A stretch of DNA of 64,000 nt from Apilactobacillus kunkeei DSM 12361 = ATCC 700308. Its GTDB lineage: Bacteria > Bacillota > Bacilli > Lactobacillales > Lactobacillaceae. A program made the translations under genes and the position numbers. The stretch lies in contig NZ_JXDB01000002.1 in assembly GCF_001281265.1 (NCBI RefSeq), positions 124,001 to 188,000 on the forward strand, in the 5' to 3' direction. The notes below the pieces were generated by a model. That model did not search any database. It saw only the letters and a program-made list of their open reading frames with translations, and had not been told where the DNA came from. The first letter of the stretch is position 1, and each line of letters starts with the position of its first letter. Shown piece by piece: positions 1 to 8,591 of the stretch.

Positions 1-1
1 A

Positions 2-568
2 AAGGTGTTAAATCAAAAGGGACTAACCCTAGATGACTTTTTATTGATTCATCAATACGCATTGGATAACGATTTACCATTGGATATTCTAGACTTTGAA
101 AAGGTTTACGAACTAACTGACTTGGTCAAATCCACTTATAAGGAAGTCTTGAACTCACCACTCGAATTCGTTCCAATGGACTTCAAGAAATTAGATGACA
201 AACCATACAGTAAGGCCATTATGTCAGAACAAATTGCGGTATTGGATAATGCACGTGCTAATTTCCCAGCAGAAATTACTGACCATTATAAAATCGTTCG
301 TTCTCAGCCCAAAATCATGGAATTTTTGCCATTAAACATGAGTAAGGCTTACGGTTTAAATATCTTGTTAAAGCACTTAGGAATGGATTTTTCCAACCTG
401 ATGGCATTCGGTGATGCGGAAAATGATTACGAAATGATTGAAGCTGCCAATGTGGGGGTTGCGATGGGCAACGCCTCCGATGAAATCAAGGCAATTGCCA
501 CAGATGTGACTGTCGACCACGATGACGATGGTGTGGCAGTTTTCTTACACAAATACTTTAAAGACTAA
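2..568 (+). CDS. Cof-type HAD-superfamily phosphatase, 5' end cut by the window edge
   Basis: Reading begins inside the gene; about 189 C-terminal residues are visible, while Cof-type hydrolases are usually about 270 residues, so roughly 80 residues including the catalytic DxDxT motif lie upstream. The visible part has the motif III lysine region (MSKAYGLNILLKHLGMD) and the motif IV loop GDAENDYEMI followed by AANVGVAMGNA, which bind Mg2+ and the phosphate. Family members are cytoplasmic Mg2+-dependent phosphatases of sugar phosphates, nucleotides or flavin precursors; the substrate cannot be told from sequence. The GTG at position 5 is internal and should not be taken as the start. A strong terminator follows directly. 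Confidence 0.9.
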   Translation, partial: KVLNQKGLTLDDFLLIHQYALDNDLPLDILDFEKVYELTDLVKSTYKEVLNSPLEFVPMDFKKLDDKPYSKAIMSEQIAVLDNARANFPAEITDHYKIVRSQPKIMEFLPLNMSKAYGLNILLKHLGMDFSNLMAFGDAENDYEMIEAANVGVAMGNASDEIKAIATDVTVDHDDDGVAVFLHKYFKD

Positions 569-576
569 ATAAAAAA

Positions 577-606
577 GGACTTAAACGAGAGGTTTAAGTC
601 CTTTTT
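577..606 (+). terminator. Rho-independent terminator, probably bidirectional
   Basis: Perfect 10-bp stem GGACTTAAAC/GTTTAAGTCC with a 5-nt loop, flanked by an A-run on the left and TTTTT on the right. It lies between two convergent genes and can serve both. Confidence 0.88.
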
Positions 607-608
607 GT

Positions 609-1571
609 TTACTTGTTGTTTGCGAATAAGTAGTTTAAGTATTCCATAAATGTCTTTAGGTAACGCTTTTCATCTACTTGAATAGCAACACTAGCAGTAG
701 GGTTTGGGTCGTCTAGGTGAGCAGTATCACCAGTAGTACGTCCGTAGTTTAATTCACCAGTGTGAACCAATAGATCTAAGTCCAATGTTTGAACGAAGCT
801 AGGATCACAAGCAACACCAACGGCTAATGGGTCGTGTAATGAACAACCACCTAGGTGTGGGTACATTTCAGCGTAAATATCGATGTAGTAGTCAACAATA
901 TCTGCGAACTTTTCACCAGCAACAGTGCCTAAGTTACGCCATTGTTGAGTTTCTTTTTTAGTTAGAAGCGTTCTTAATGTAACGTCTAGACCAACCATAG
1001 TATCGTGTAGTGGGCTTCTGAATACTTCGTTTGCAGCAGTAGCATCTTGGTTGATGTTTGCTTCAGCAGCATCAGAAACGTTACCAGGAACAGTTAAAGC
1101 ACCACCCATTAGAGTAACGTTACCGATTAAGTCGGCAATTGATGGGTCCTTACGTAAGGCTAAGGCTAGATTGGTAAGTGGACCAGTAGGGATGATTGTT
1201 AAATCCTTACCGTACTTGTGAGCGGCTTCGATGATGAAGTCGACACCTGATTGTTCTTCCACTTGGCGGCTACTTGCTGGTAATTCAACTTCACCAACAC
1301 CGTTAACACCATGAATGTGAGCTGAAACTTCCATTACTTCGAAACTGTCAGTTTCTAGTGAATGAGGTTCACCTTCAAATACTGGTACGTCAGTAGCACC
1401 TAATAGGTCTAGAATTTCAAGTGAGTTCTTAGCGGCTTGTTCTACCAATACGTTTCCGTATGAGTTCACAACACCTACTAAATCGGCGTTAGGGGCAGCG
1501 ACAGCGTAAGCGATAGCCATTGCGTCATCGACACCTGTATCAACGTCTAAGATAATTTTTTGCTTTGCCAT
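609..1571 (-). CDS. Inosine/uridine-preferring nucleoside hydrolase
   Basis: A 320-residue protein of the IU-nucleoside hydrolase family, which cleaves ribonucleosides to base and ribose for salvage in the cytoplasm. The N-terminal Ca2+-binding signature is clear (D9-V-D11-T-G-V-D15-D16), the middle has PTGPLTNLALAL and a GGAxxxPGN segment, and the C-terminal HDPLAV motif holds the usual catalytic His and Ca2+ ligand Asp. I start at the ATG ending at 1571, which has GGGAGG nine bases upstream; a TTG at 1589 overlaps that ribosome binding site. The gene is monocistronic, with a 20-base inverted repeat in its leader that may be an operator. Base specificity (purine or pyrimidine) is not resolved. 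Confidence 0.92.
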   Translation of the reverse strand: MAKQKIILDVDTGVDDAMAIAYAVAAPNADLVGVVNSYGNVLVEQAAKNSLEILDLLGATDVPVFEGEPHSLETDSFEVMEVSAHIHGVNGVGEVELPASSRQVEEQSGVDFIIEAAHKYGKDLTIIPTGPLTNLALALRKDPSIADLIGNVTLMGGALTVPGNVSDAAEANINQDATAANEVFRSPLHDTMVGLDVTLRTLLTKKETQQWRNLGTVAGEKFADIVDYYIDIYAEMYPHLGGCSLHDPLAVGVACDPSFVQTLDLDLLVHTGELNYGRTTGDTAHLDDPNPTASVAIQVDEKRYLKTFMEYLNYLFANNK

Positions 1572-1601
1572 AATGAAAAACCCTCCCAATATTAATTCCC
1601 C

Positions 1602-1621
1602 TCACGGATCTTTGTCCGTGA
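1602..1621. promoter_or_regulatory. Inverted repeat in the nucleoside hydrolase leader
   Basis: TCACGGA-TCTTTG-TCCGTGA, a perfect 7-bp inverted repeat with a 6-nt centre, lies about 30 bases upstream of the start codon. It has no T-run in the gene's direction, so an operator or a leader hairpin is more likely than a terminator. Confidence 0.45.
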
Positions 1622-1744
1622 ACATTTTTCATTAACTTTAATTATATGGGCTTTCAGTCCAAAATAAAAGGGGATACTAAGAAGTTTTTAAGGAAATAGC
1701 ATATAAATACGAACAAATTTAACGAAAATAAGAAATTTGTTAAT

Positions 1745-1777
1745 AAAAAATCTCGACTTCTAAATGAAATCGAGATT
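1745..1777 (-). terminator. Terminator of the DUF915-type hydrolase gene
   Basis: On the minus strand an AATCTCGA/TCGAGATT stem with a 13-nt loop is followed by a T-run. It lies directly downstream of the hydrolase stop codon. Confidence 0.8.
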
Positions 1778-1784
1778 GTGGTTG

Positions 1785-2564
1785 CTAGTTTCTAAATAGG
1801 AATTCAGCAATTGTTTTATCCAATGTTGGATTTTCATGTAACATTGAATGTTCAGCAGAAATTGGATCTCCACGGTATAGATAGAATTGGTAGCTCTTAA
1901 CGTAAGGCTTAACTAGTTTACCCATTGGTTTAACGATATCAACGGCTTCTTCACCATCGGTACCAACGTTGTAAATTTCACCAGCGATGTTAAATATCTT
2001 TAGGTTACGTGGTAAGTTCTTAGCACGTTTGTCCCCAGCTGGGTAGTCGTTGGCGATACTTACGAACTTGTTAATCTTAGGAGCGTTCTTTTGGTTAGGG
2101 TTTCTAACCATGTATTCATAGGCGATTTGACCACCTGATGAATGTCCTAAGAAGTTAACTGATTTAATGTGATAAGTCTTGTATAGGTAAGTCATCACAT
2201 TCTTCATTTGTTTAGCTTCTTTGATTGGGTGAGTGTTGTCTTCAAAGATTAATTGAACTAATGGGTTATCAGCTGAAATCTTCTTGACATATTTCTTCAT
2301 GGTAGTAACCTTACCCTTGCTAGAAATATGAATACGAAGAGCACGTTTAGCAATGCCATGATCGTTGAATTGATTAATGAAGTCATCGGTTGAAACGGCG
2401 TTTCCACCATAACCAGGGATGAAGATAGTAGCAGTTCTAGTCTTATCTACCTTCACATCATTTAGGACACGACCTCTGAAAATCCATGAGGTAGTGATGA
2501 ATAGGGCAATTGCTTCAATAATCAAAACAATCCCAATGATAATTTTTCTGCGTTTGCTGTGCAT
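1785..2564 (-). CDS. DUF915-type alpha/beta hydrolase, membrane-anchored
   Basis: A 259-residue protein with one N-terminal membrane segment (about residues 8-28) preceded by a basic stretch, so the catalytic domain should face outward. The domain begins with IFIPGYGG, and the nucleophile elbow is G140-H-S142-S-G144. A late His is seen in the AEHSMLHENP segment. This matches the cell-surface hydrolase family DUF915, common and multi-copy in lactobacilli and related to lipases and esterases; the substrate is unknown. The ATG has AAAGGA upstream. The gene diverges from the YumC-like reductase gene with about 80 bases between them and ends in its own terminator. Confidence 0.85.
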   Translation of the reverse strand: MHSKRRKIIIGIVLIIEAIALFITTSWIFRGRVLNDVKVDKTRTATIFIPGYGGNAVSTDDFINQFNDHGIAKRALRIHISSKGKVTTMKKYVKKISADNPLVQLIFEDNTHPIKEAKQMKNVMTYLYKTYHIKSVNFLGHSSGGQIAYEYMVRNPNQKNAPKINKFVSIANDYPAGDKRAKNLPRNLKIFNIAGEIYNVGTDGEEAVDIVKPMGKLVKPYVKSYQFYLYRGDPISAEHSMLHENPTLDKTIAEFLFRN

Positions 2565-2645
2565 AATTGTTCTTCCTTTGCTAAAGTATAATTATAAGAT
2601 ACATAATATATTAAATAACACCAAAATAAAAGGAGTTAAAGTAAA

Positions 2646-3635
2646 ATGTCAGCTGAAATCTATGATATTACGATAATTGGAGGAGGTCCCGTGGGAATGT
2701 TTGCCGGTTTTTATGCCGGACTACGTACCGCGAAATTCCAAATCATCGAAAGTCTTTCGGAACTAGGGGGACAAGTAAATGCATTATATCCAGAAAAAAC
2801 GATTCTAGATATCCCAGCATATCCTGCGATTTCAGGTCGTGATTTAGTGGCTAACTTGAAGAAACAACTTGCCACCATGGATGGTGACATTAAGTTGAAT
2901 CAAACAGTAGTCAATGTTGAGAAAGACGACGACGTTTTCAAGGTTACCACAAATAAGGGAATTACCAAAACTAAAGCCATCATTATTGCAGTTGGTAACG
3001 GGGCATTTAACCCACGTAAACTAAGCGCTGATGGCGTCGAAACAATCTCAGACCAACAACTAGTATACACCGCTTCGGACTTAGATGCCTTTAAAAATAA
3101 AAAAGTTTTAGTCGCTGGTGGTGGTGATTCAGCAATCGATCAAGCACTGATGCTAGAAAACATTGCCGATGAAGTCTACTTGTTGCACCGTCGCAACGAG
3201 TTTAGAGGACTAGAACACACCGTCAACCTATTGAAGCAATCAAGCGTGAAACTAGTGACTCCATACTTGATTAAGTCATTAGAAAACGTGGACAATAACC
3301 AAGTTAGAGTCCACGCTAAGAAGATGAAGACAGATGATGAATTTATCGATATTGATGTTGATAAGATTCTGGTAAATTACGGCTTCATTTCTAATAATAA
3401 AGACATGCAAGGCTGGAATGTTGATATTGAAGAAGACCACCATGCCACAAAGGTTGATGGCAGTCTTCAAACTAATATCAAAAATATTTACGCCGTTGGT
3501 GATCAAGCTAAGTATGATGGTAAACAAACCATCATCGCGACTGGATTCGGTGAAGTTCCAATCACAATCAATGCGATTATGAACGACCTATACCCAGGTA
3601 ACCGAGCACCAATTCACAGTACTCAATTATCATAA
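2646..3635 (+). CDS. Ferredoxin/flavodoxin--NADP+ reductase, thioredoxin-reductase-like (YumC type)
   Basis: A 329-residue flavoprotein. The FAD-binding GGGPVG motif is at residues 12-17, the GGQVNALYPEK region follows, a second dinucleotide motif (AGGGDSAIDQAL, about residue 155) binds NADPH, and the C-terminal YAVGDQ motif contacts FAD. The CxxC pair of true thioredoxin reductases is absent, which together with the C-terminal tail places it in the YumC-type ferredoxin-NADP+ reductase family. It passes electrons between NADPH and ferredoxin or flavodoxin in the cytoplasm. AAAGGAG precedes the ATG. The stop is only 4 bases from that of the convergent channel gene and I see no terminator between them, so the 3' ends of the two transcripts probably overlap. 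Confidence 0.9.
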   Translation: MSAEIYDITIIGGGPVGMFAGFYAGLRTAKFQIIESLSELGGQVNALYPEKTILDIPAYPAISGRDLVANLKKQLATMDGDIKLNQTVVNVEKDDDVFKVTTNKGITKTKAIIIAVGNGAFNPRKLSADGVETISDQQLVYTASDLDAFKNKKVLVAGGGDSAIDQALMLENIADEVYLLHRRNEFRGLEHTVNLLKQSSVKLVTPYLIKSLENVDNNQVRVHAKKMKTDDEFIDIDVDKILVNYGFISNNKDMQGWNVDIEEDHHATKVDGSLQTNIKNIYAVGDQAKYDGKQTIIATGFGEVPITINAIMNDLYPGNRAPIHSTQLS

Positions 3636-3639
3636 AAAA

Positions 3640-4401
3640 TTATTTTTTCTTAGCATCCTTAGAAGGGGTGCTATTTTTTTTGACCGTCTTTTCTAGACTT
3701 TGAACTTCCTTGGTTAAAGCTTCAATTTGTCTGGTTAATTGATCGATTTTATCGTCTGTTTCGTCCTTATCTCCATGGGTGAAGAAGTCGGTAATAGTAG
3801 AGGTCAACAAACCAATAAAACCAATTCCACCGAACATTAGGAATGCGGCAATTAGTTTACCACCAGCGGTTTGCGGAGAAATATCACCGTAACCAACTGT
3901 AGTGGCGGTTGTAATTGCCCACCATAATGAAGTGGATAAATCGTGTTGTTCGAAGTGTGAGTAAATCAATGCACTGAAGATTAAAATTACAATACTGATT
4001 GAGAATAGGTAGATAAAACCAGTATCGTAAATGAAACGGTGGATGCCACCGGTCACTTTTCCGTCCCAACCAAACTTCCAGAATAGGTTGTAGTGACGGA
4101 CGATTCTAATCACACGGTATAAACGAAATACCACGAAAATCGGATGGGCTGGAATTAGTGAAATTAAGTCCAATGATGTTTCTAATAAGAATTGCTTGTG
4201 GTTCTTGGCCAATAGAAAGCCGGATATGTAATCAATAATGTAAAAAATCCAGATACCATAGTAGATATTCCCCAATATCCCATGGTAGATGTTGATAACG
4301 CCGAAGTAGTCTAGACCCACCATCACAACGGATGCAACGGCGATGAAAATAATAAACAGACTATAAATCAATTCGACGGTTTTATTTTTAAATTGTTTCA
4401 T
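3640..4401 (-). CDS. Voltage-gated-type potassium channel
   Basis: A 253-residue membrane protein of the six-helix voltage-gated ion channel superfamily. Hydrophobic segments are seen from about residue 10 onward, an S4-like stretch with regularly spaced arginines (RLYRVIRIVR, about residues 93-102) follows, and the pore loop has the canonical K+ filter TVGYGD at residues 168-173 before a last helix. Residues about 213-245 form a charged, heptad-like tail that probably helps tetramerise the channel in the cytoplasm. It should conduct K+ across the membrane and influence membrane potential. The ribosome binding site is weak (GTGAG). Confidence 0.9.
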   Translation of the reverse strand: MKQFKNKTVELIYSLFIIFIAVASVVMVGLDYFGVINIYHGILGNIYYGIWIFYIIDYISGFLLAKNHKQFLLETSLDLISLIPAHPIFVVFRLYRVIRIVRHYNLFWKFGWDGKVTGGIHRFIYDTGFIYLFSISIVILIFSALIYSHFEQHDLSTSLWWAITTATTVGYGDISPQTAGGKLIAAFLMFGGIGFIGLLTSTITDFFTHGDKDETDDKIDQLTRQIEALTKEVQSLEKTVKKNSTPSKDAKKK

Positions 4402-4474
4402 TATTTCAACTCACTTTTTCTCTATCTCTTAATTCAATTATAATCATTTTACCTTTAAGTTAGTTTAAAGCAAA

Positions 4475-4503
4475 TAAAAAACGACCAATCTTTCAATTGG
4501 TCG
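4475..4503 (-). terminator. Terminator of the ltaS-like gene
   Basis: CGACCAAT/ATTGGTCG stem with a 6-nt loop, followed on the minus strand by TTTTTTATTTG. It lies just after the LTA synthase stop. Confidence 0.85.
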
Positions 4504-4510
4504 CTTTATT

Positions 4511-6634
4511 TTAGTTATCTTCGTTGTTGTTCTTGGAGATTCGAGATGATCCACCTGAATGGTTTAATTCTGGCGCATCGGTCTTGTATAGGGATTGAGT
4601 AGATTTCTTCTTAAGTTTGTCATACAAACTAGTAGACTTTTTGCCCAATTCTGTTTCAGTCCCAAGTTCCTTTTGGAATCCATTTTGGTAATTGTAATCT
4701 TTAGGATTTACTGGAGTGAATCCGCTAGGGTTGTAGAAACGAAGTAAGTTTTGTTCGTTTAGTTCATCAGAGAATGATAACTCGGTGTTAACACGAGCTT
4801 GCATCTTATTGAAGACTTTTCTTTGATGAGGGGTAGGGTGAATTACCTTACCGGTCTTGTTGCTGTAGATAGTACCGCTGATGGATGTGTACTTAGTACT
4901 TACCCAATCACGATTTCTAAATGCGACGACTGTATCGTGTTTCTTAGAGAATAAGTCGGTTCCAAATTGAATATATTGTTTAGTGTTTACGCCCAGTAGG
5001 TGGAGTAAAGTAGGCAATACATCGATTTCACCACCGTAGGTATTATCAATGTATCCCTTCTTCATTCCAGGAATGTTAAACATTAATGGAACTCGTTGTA
5101 GTTGTGCATTATCAAAATCATTCCAGTCGTTAGGATTCTTACCTAATGCTCTAGCAAGACTTAAGTTTTCTGAGTTCGAAATACCATAGTGATCACCATA
5201 CAACATGATTATTGAATTTTTTAGCAATCCTGATTTTTGTAAGTATGCATAGAATTCTTGGATGGCTTGATCTAGGTAATGAGCTGTCTTGAAGTAGTTG
5301 TCTACTTTGGTATCGCCAGTATTAGTAGTCTTAAAGTTACTGTCTTCGCTATCGATTGAGTATGGGAAGTGGTTAGTAACAGTAATGTACTTCGCGTAGA
5401 AAGGTTGTTGCAATCTTTCAAGGTACTTGACGGAGTCTCTAAATAATAGTTTATCCTTTAAACCATACCCCAATGCCTTATCTCCGGAAGTATCATAGTA
5501 GCTTTCGTCGAAGAAGTATTGATATCCCATGTTCTTGTAGACATTGTTTCGGTTCCAGAAACTAGCAACATTTCCATGGAAAACAGCTGAAGTGTATCCT
5601 TTGTTTTGTTTCAAAATAGCAGGAGCTGCTTGGAAAATATTGTCACTTCCAAATTGAGTAAACATTGAACCTTGAGGTAATCCATAAGTACTTGTTTCTA
5701 GCATGTTTTCAGCGTCAGATGTCTTTCCTTGTCCTACTTGGTGGAAAAAGTTAGAAAAGGCGATCGTCGACTTACTATGGTAGAGACTGTTTAAAAATGG
5801 TGTTACTTCTTGTCCATTTACCTTCTTATCAATTAGAAATTGTTGGAAACTTTCCAAGTGAATAATAATTACGTTTTTACCCTTGGCAAGACCAAACATG
5901 GATTTTTCAGGAGCAGCGTAGTGCTTATTAATGAACTTTCTAACGTCATTCATTTCTGATTTGGTAGCCATTGCACGCAAGTCCTTAGTGTGTTGCGTGG
6001 AGATAGCATCATATACTGTAAATGAATCTACACCAAGATATTTAACAATGTATGTACGGTCAAAAGTTCTTGTTAGAAGTTGTGGTCTAGCCATTTCACC
6101 AAATGATAGGTTGGCAGTAAATATTAACAGAGCGACGGAAGTAATGGCGAATGCACCTTTTCCACCGAATTTATTGTTATCGATACGAATTACTCTAAAT
6201 AATAGTAAAAGTAAGACTAACACGATATCTAACCAATAGAAGACGTCATGAGGCATGGTAAGTGCAAGTGATGATCCACTAAGCCCTTGGTTAACTTTTG
6301 AGTAACCAGTCATGGTACTTACTGTCATGAAGTCGGTAAATTCACGATAATAAATAACGTTTAAATATAGTAGTAAAGTGTTTAACCCATCAATCAAAAG
6401 GATGATAGGGTAAAATAATCTACTTGATTTGATGTACATTGCAAGTCCAAACAATAGCATGGTAGTTGCGATTGGATTAATGAATGCTATGAAGTATTCA
6501 AATGGATTTGCAAGACCTAATTGAAAATCAGTGAAATATGCGTATATAGTTTTAGCCCAAAATAAAACAACTAGTAGGATGAAAAAACCAAGCCTAGTGG
6601 ACATTTTAGAGCGCAGATAATTTATCGCTTTCAA
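4511..6634 (-). CDS. ltaS: Lipoteichoic acid synthase (LtaS family)
   Basis: A 707-residue polytopic membrane enzyme that builds the polyglycerol-phosphate chain of lipoteichoic acid from phosphatidylglycerol. Five hydrophobic segments fill about residues 15-175, followed by an extracellular sulfatase-fold domain. The active-site pattern is present: Glu261 in IIIHLESFQ, the nucleophile Thr305 in GKTSDAEN, and a metal-binding YGDHYG further on. The tail after about residue 640 is long, Ser/Lys-rich and ends in a hydrophilic segment. The start is a TTG at 6634 with AAAGGAG nine bases upstream; the first ATG is ten codons inside. It is transcribed alone and ends in a strong terminator. A second family member elsewhere in the genome cannot be excluded, so the exact role (synthase or primase) is open. 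Confidence 0.9.
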   Translation of the reverse strand: MKAINYLRSKMSTRLGFFILLVVLFWAKTIYAYFTDFQLGLANPFEYFIAFINPIATTMLLFGLAMYIKSSRLFYPIILLIDGLNTLLLYLNVIYYREFTDFMTVSTMTGYSKVNQGLSGSSLALTMPHDVFYWLDIVLVLLLLLFRVIRIDNNKFGGKGAFAITSVALLIFTANLSFGEMARPQLLTRTFDRTYIVKYLGVDSFTVYDAISTQHTKDLRAMATKSEMNDVRKFINKHYAAPEKSMFGLAKGKNVIIIHLESFQQFLIDKKVNGQEVTPFLNSLYHSKSTIAFSNFFHQVGQGKTSDAENMLETSTYGLPQGSMFTQFGSDNIFQAAPAILKQNKGYTSAVFHGNVASFWNRNNVYKNMGYQYFFDESYYDTSGDKALGYGLKDKLLFRDSVKYLERLQQPFYAKYITVTNHFPYSIDSEDSNFKTTNTGDTKVDNYFKTAHYLDQAIQEFYAYLQKSGLLKNSIIMLYGDHYGISNSENLSLARALGKNPNDWNDFDNAQLQRVPLMFNIPGMKKGYIDNTYGGEIDVLPTLLHLLGVNTKQYIQFGTDLFSKKHDTVVAFRNRDWVSTKYTSISGTIYSNKTGKVIHPTPHQRKVFNKMQARVNTELSFSDELNEQNLLRFYNPSGFTPVNPKDYNYQNGFQKELGTETELGKKSTSLYDKLKKKSTQSLYKTDAPELNHSGGSSRISKNNNEDN

Positions 6635-6823
6635 AATGAAGAGCTCCTTTGATATAATTCATATTTAATATTAACAGACCAAAGTAAAAAAGGCATGTTT
6701 TTTTCGTGTTATAAATACGTCACCACAATATGTGGCTAAATAAAAAATAGTTGTCACTATATATAGTTGCAAAATTATACAGATGTTGTAAAATAAAGTT
6801 AAATCAGTAGGAGGATGACGGCA

Positions 6824-7090
6824 TTGCTAAAAGGTAATACTAAAAAATTAAATGTTCAGTTAAGTGATGGACAAATAATTGAATTCATGCCAGAGATGGT
6901 CCATAGTGACTTGCTAGCTTTAACTAGTAACCAAGAGATTATCAATCGTACTGAAAGATTAATCTTAGTCCAATTGAGTTCCTACACTATCATTAAACTA
7001 CATGAACTACAAATGATAATTTATAAGACGCTAGATAAGTTGCGCTACCACAAGATTGCGTCTAAATATTACAATACTGAGTTAAGTTAG
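6824..7090 (+). CDS. Hypothetical small protein of 88 residues
   Basis: I do not recognise this protein. It has no signal peptide or membrane segment. The first half is beta-like and acidic (KLNVQLSDGQIIEFMPEM), and the second half is helical and rich in Leu, Ile and Tyr, so it is probably a small soluble cytoplasmic protein. The start is decided by the ribosome binding site: AGGAGG at 6809-6814 directly abuts the ATG at 6815, leaving no spacing, whereas the in-frame TTG at 6824 sits nine bases downstream. The gene stands alone, diverges from ltaS and its stop overlaps its own terminator. Confidence 0.7.
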   Translation: MLKGNTKKLNVQLSDGQIIEFMPEMVHSDLLALTSNQEIINRTERLILVQLSSYTIIKLHELQMIIYKTLDKLRYHKIASKYYNTELS

Positions 7091-7114
7091 GCAGAATGTT
7101 GTCTAACTTTTTTT
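7085..7114 (+). terminator. Rho-independent terminator overlapping a stop codon
   Basis: AGTTAGGCA/TGTCTAACT stem (one G-T pair) with a 6-nt loop and a seven-T run. The 5' arm contains the stop codon of the 88-residue gene. Confidence 0.8.
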
Positions 7115-7150
7115 ATTAGTGCTATTCTATTGTTATTAGCTAAAAAGGGG

Positions 7151-7816
7151 ATGAATGTTATCACATTTAATCTATACGTTGTTCGACACGGACAAACATA
7201 CTTTAACATTTACAATCGTTTGCAAGGATGGAGTAATTCACCTTTGACTGATAAAGGAATCGCTGGTGCTGAAAAGACTGCTAACAAACTCGCTGATACT
7301 CATTTTTCAGCTGCATACTGTAGTGACACCACCAGAGCAATGCATACAGCTAAGATTATCTTAGATGGTAACAAGGCTAGTTCAGTTAAAGAGCCTACCA
7401 TTTCCAATTATCTCCGAGAGGAATTTTATGGATATTATGAAGGAAATGATATGGATCAGACCTGGTACGTTGCTGGTGCCCCACATGGTTTACCAACATT
7501 TAAGGATATTGTTACTAAGTATTCAATCGGGAAGGCCAAGGACTTCTTAAAGGAAGCAGATCCTTTCCATCAAGCAGAAAGTAATGAAGAATACTGGAAT
7601 CGATGGGATAAAGGATTAGACTTAATAAGAAACGATGAAAACATTAAAGATGGTGACAACGTCCTATTAATTAGTCACGGAAACGCTGTATTGAGTCTAG
7701 TTGAACGTTTTGGTAAGGGCAAGTACGATGTTAGAGAAAGACCTGCAAATGGAAGTCTTACCAAGATGGAAGTAAGCGACGATCAAATTAGAATCACTGA
7801 TTACAACATTCAGTAA
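7151..7816 (+). CDS. Histidine phosphatase / phosphoglycerate-mutase-family protein
   Basis: A 221-residue cytoplasmic protein of the histidine phosphatase superfamily. The catalytic RHG motif is at residues 12-14 (VVRHGQT), followed by LQGWSNSPLTDKG and a CSDTTRAMHTA segment containing the second phosphate-binding Arg. The second catalytic His lies in LLISHGNAV. Lactobacilli carry several such paralogues, most acting as phosphatases rather than glycolytic mutases, and the substrate here is unknown. The start is uncertain: GGGG directly abuts the ATG at 7151, and a TTG at 7130 has no ribosome binding site. Confidence 0.85.
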   Translation: MNVITFNLYVVRHGQTYFNIYNRLQGWSNSPLTDKGIAGAEKTANKLADTHFSAAYCSDTTRAMHTAKIILDGNKASSVKEPTISNYLREEFYGYYEGNDMDQTWYVAGAPHGLPTFKDIVTKYSIGKAKDFLKEADPFHQAESNEEYWNRWDKGLDLIRNDENIKDGDNVLLISHGNAVLSLVERFGKGKYDVRERPANGSLTKMEVSDDQIRITDYNIQ

Positions 7817-7830
7817 AAGAAGATAAAAAA

Positions 7831-7859
7831 GACGATTACATTTAGTAATCGTCTTTTTT
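7831..7859. terminator. Bidirectional terminator
   Basis: GACGATTAC/GTAATCGTC, a perfect 9-bp stem with a 5-nt loop, flanked by AAAAAA and TTTTTT. It separates the convergent histidine phosphatase and NlpC/P60 genes. Confidence 0.88.
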
Positions 7860-7877
7860 GGATTTTAAGAGATAGAA

Positions 7878-8345
7878 TTAAGCAACTCGACCGTAAGCAA
7901 CTACGTGCCACCATGGAGCATGGATGCTTTCACGGATAACACCACGGTTTTGAGCGTCAATCATCTTACCGCCACCGATGTACATACCAACGTGGTAAAT
8001 GCTATTCTTTGATGAACCGATAAATACTAGATCACCTTTTTTAAGATGTTTCTTACTAACTTTTTTTGAATAATGGTATTGTTGTTGTGCAGTTCTAGGT
8101 AAATTAACACCTAGACTATGACTGTATATGTATTTTGTGAAGCCAGAACAATCAAAAGTACGTGAACCTTCGGAACCGTAAACATAACGAGCTCCCAGCT
8201 TAGTCTTAGCAACACGATATACTGAAGTGAATTGTGCTTTAGTATCAGCGTGGGCAGTGTTGCTGTTACTTGCAGCGGCACCTGCAAATAGTAGTGAAGT
8301 AAACGCGGCAGCGGTTATAGCAAATTTAGTGATTAGTTTTTTCAT
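7878..8345 (-). CDS. Secreted NlpC/P60 peptidoglycan endopeptidase
   Basis: A 155-residue exported protein. A signal peptide with an Ala-rich core ends near AHA-D (residues 32-34), and a single NlpC/P60 domain fills the rest. The catalytic Cys66 is in FDCSGF, His118 is in YHVGMYIGGG, and the third polar residue is probably His142 or His147. Such enzymes cut the peptide stems of peptidoglycan outside the cell during growth and separation. There is no separate wall-binding domain, so it probably acts as a diffusible or loosely bound enzyme. The leader is unusually rich in GAGA repeats next to the ribosome binding site GAGAGAGGA. Confidence 0.9.
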   Translation of the reverse strand: MKKLITKFAITAAAFTSLLFAGAAASNSNTAHADTKAQFTSVYRVAKTKLGARYVYGSEGSRTFDCSGFTKYIYSHSLGVNLPRTAQQQYHYSKKVSKKHLKKGDLVFIGSSKNSIYHVGMYIGGGKMIDAQNRGVIRESIHAPWWHVVAYGRVA

Positions 8346-8591
8346 CTCTCAAAATCCTCTCTCTTATAAAAAATCTCTCTCGTTTTTCTCTATCTCAATA
8401 TATTTCATATGATAAGGGATTAATATTTCAAGAATGTAACAAAGTAGTTTCAAATTAATTAAAACTTTCCAATTTTAATGTAATCTTTATATTTTTAGTG
8501 TTTAATATTTACTGTACCCAATTAAAGTAATGAAAGGGTTCCAAATTTGTGGTAAATTTATTATGTAGATTACACGAAAGGAACCGTTGAA

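Noticed and set aside
6723-6735. Palindrome CCACA-ATA-TGTGG between ltaS and the 88-residue gene as an operator
   Set aside because: It is a single short match with 5-bp arms and no second copy in the region, which is expected by chance in this amount of sequence.
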